A DNA stretch of 64,000 bases from Achromobacter sp. Bel (lineage in GTDB: Bacteria > Pseudomonadota > Gammaproteobacteria > Burkholderiales > Burkholderiaceae_B): contig NZ_JABBJN010000002.1 in NCBI RefSeq assembly GCF_012928505.1, forward strand, positions 1 to 64,000. Reading direction: 5' to 3'. The notes under the pieces are model-generated. The model was not told where the DNA came from and did not search any database. It saw only the letters and a program-made list of their open reading frames with translations. Shown here one piece after another: positions 63,311-64,000 of the stretch; within the stretch, counting starts at the first letter, position 1; every line of letters begins with the position of its first letter. The position numbers were made by a program, and so were the translations under genes.

Positions 63311-64000
63311 ATGCGAATTCTGGTTTCGAACGATGATGGTTACTCGGCCCCTGGGCTCGAAGCGCTGGTGGCAGCGCTGCAAGGCTTGGGCGATTTAACC
63401 GTCGTCGCGCCCGAGACCAACCATAGCGGCGCCTCCAACTCCCTGACGCTGAACCGGCCCTTGTCGGTGCGCACGGCGTCCAACGGCTTCTTCGCCGTCA
63501 GCGGCACGCCTTCCGATTGCGTCCACGTGGCGCTCACGGGGCTGATGGACACGCGCCCGGACTTGGTCGTGTCGGGTATCAACAACGGCGCCAACATGGG
63601 TGACGACACGCTGTATTCCGGCACGGTCGCCGCCGCCAGCGAAGGCTACCTGTTCGGCATCCCGGCCATCGCGTTCTCGCTGGCCGAAAAGGGCTGGGAG
63701 CACATCGACTCCGCCGCGCGCGCCGCCCGTCTGGTCGTCGAACGGCATCTGGCCCAGCCGTTGGCGGCGCCGGTGCTGTTGAACGTCAACATCCCCAACC
63801 GGCGTTTCGACGACCTGCGCGGCTTCGCGGTCACGCGCCTGGGCAAGCGGCACCCGTCGCAGCCGGTGGTGCGTACCACCACGCCATACGGCGATACGGT
63901 CTACTGGATCGGTCCCGTGGGCTTGGCCGCGGATGCCGCTCCGGGCACGGATTTCCATGCGGTGGAGCAGGGTTCGGTGTCGGTTACGCCACTGCGCCTA
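63311..64000 (+). CDS. surE: 5'/3'-nucleotidase SurE (3' end cut by window)
   Basis: 230 codons are visible without a stop; the family has about 250 residues, so about 20 are missing. [23 protein letters not shown] holds the metal-binding Asp-Asp (residues 8-9), then [15 protein letters not shown] (~37-51), [16 protein letters not shown] (~64-79) and [26 protein letters not shown] (~87-112). It dephosphorylates nucleoside monophosphates in stationary phase. ATG 63311 is the family start. In many proteobacteria pcm, nlpD and rpoS follow surE; that cannot be seen here. Confidence 0.95.
   Translation, partial: MRILVSNDDGYSAPGLEALVAALQGLGDLTVVAPETNHSGASNSLTLNRPLSVRTASNGFFAVSGTPSDCVHVALTGLMDTRPDLVVSGINNGANMGDDTLYSGTVAAASEGYLFGIPAIAFSLAEKGWEHIDSAARAARLVVERHLAQPLAAPVLLNVNIPNRRFDDLRGFAVTRLGKRHPSQPVVRTTTPYGDTVYWIGPVGLAADAAPGTDFHAVEQGSVSVTPLRL

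Overview
The window is a high-G+C, gene-dense piece of a betaproteobacterial chromosome. It looks like Alcaligenaceae (Achromobacter/Bordetella type). The reasons are two Bug-family solute-binding receptors, a class III CoA-transferase / Bug / enoyl-CoA hydratase cluster, a glycerol ABC transporter next to glpD/glpR, and a fused mrpA-mrpB antiporter gene. I saw no rRNA, tRNA, CRISPR array, phage or transposase. The content is mostly metabolic and transport genes, with a run of less well-understood genes around 24-36 kb.

Layout. 0-7.5 kb (mostly minus): a cut-off FUSC-type membrane protein, a YeaK-like mischarged-tRNA deacylase, an atypical response regulator, and a drug-efflux operon (TetR regulator, HlyD lipoprotein, ABC ATPase, ABC permease, NodT-type outer-membrane lipoprotein) with a striking AT-only operator. 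7.7-10.1 kb (plus): CurA-like reductase, DJ-1/PfpI protein and HD-GYP protein. 10.1-18.9 kb is a glycerol island: glpD and glpR on minus, then the divergent ABC operon glpS-T-P-Q, a DUF2160 membrane protein, and glpV. 19-24.3 kb: a secreted hydrolase, a CxxC flavoprotein, an SDR with a divergent LysR regulator, and an acyl-CoA dehydrogenase. 24.3-27.8 kb: small poorly known genes (tetratricopeptide-like, DUF2784, NTF2-like, membrane Mrr-like nuclease, S4 RNA-binding, DUF502).

27.9-29.8 kb: a DadR-like Lrp regulator divergent from dadA, with a perfect inverted repeat between them. 30-33.7 kb: an SbcD/SbcC-like (YhaO/YhaN) nuclease-ATPase pair. 34.2-36 kb: an EamA exporter overlapping tail-to-tail with a hexapeptide-repeat, probable beta-helix protein. 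36.4-37.3 kb: a Bug receptor. 37.9-43.9 kb: a complete Mrp (Mnh) Na+/H+ antiporter operon with A and B fused, closed by an 18-bp stem hairpin. 44.2-49.1 kb: a small secreted protein, then HAD hydrolase-tadA-ldcA in overlapping order, and an ABC-F protein (YbiT-like). 49.1-52.2 kb (minus): CoA-transferase, Bug receptor, enoyl-CoA hydratase. 52.4-57.8 kb (plus): an MFS exporter, a sulfonate/nitrate-type ABC importer with an extra periplasmic binding protein, and a YigZ/IMPACT protein. 57.9-61.3 kb (minus): a thioredoxin, an LLM flavin oxidoreductase and an NCS2 purine permease. 61.4-64 kb: tsaD, plsY, and a surE cut off by the window end.

The most unusual non-coding element is a structured repeat family flanking the LLM gene: one diverged copy at 58275-58368 and a 65-bp-period tandem array at 59711-59929. 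The arms of one inverted repeat differ between the two loci but remain self-complementary around a conserved 15-nt spacer. Other points worth following are the beta-helix protein, the complementary degeneration of the two glycerol-transporter ATPases, an LD-carboxypeptidase with a histone-H1-like and His-rich N-terminal tail, and several near-perfect operator-like palindromes. All functions are inferred from reading the sequence; no database search was run.
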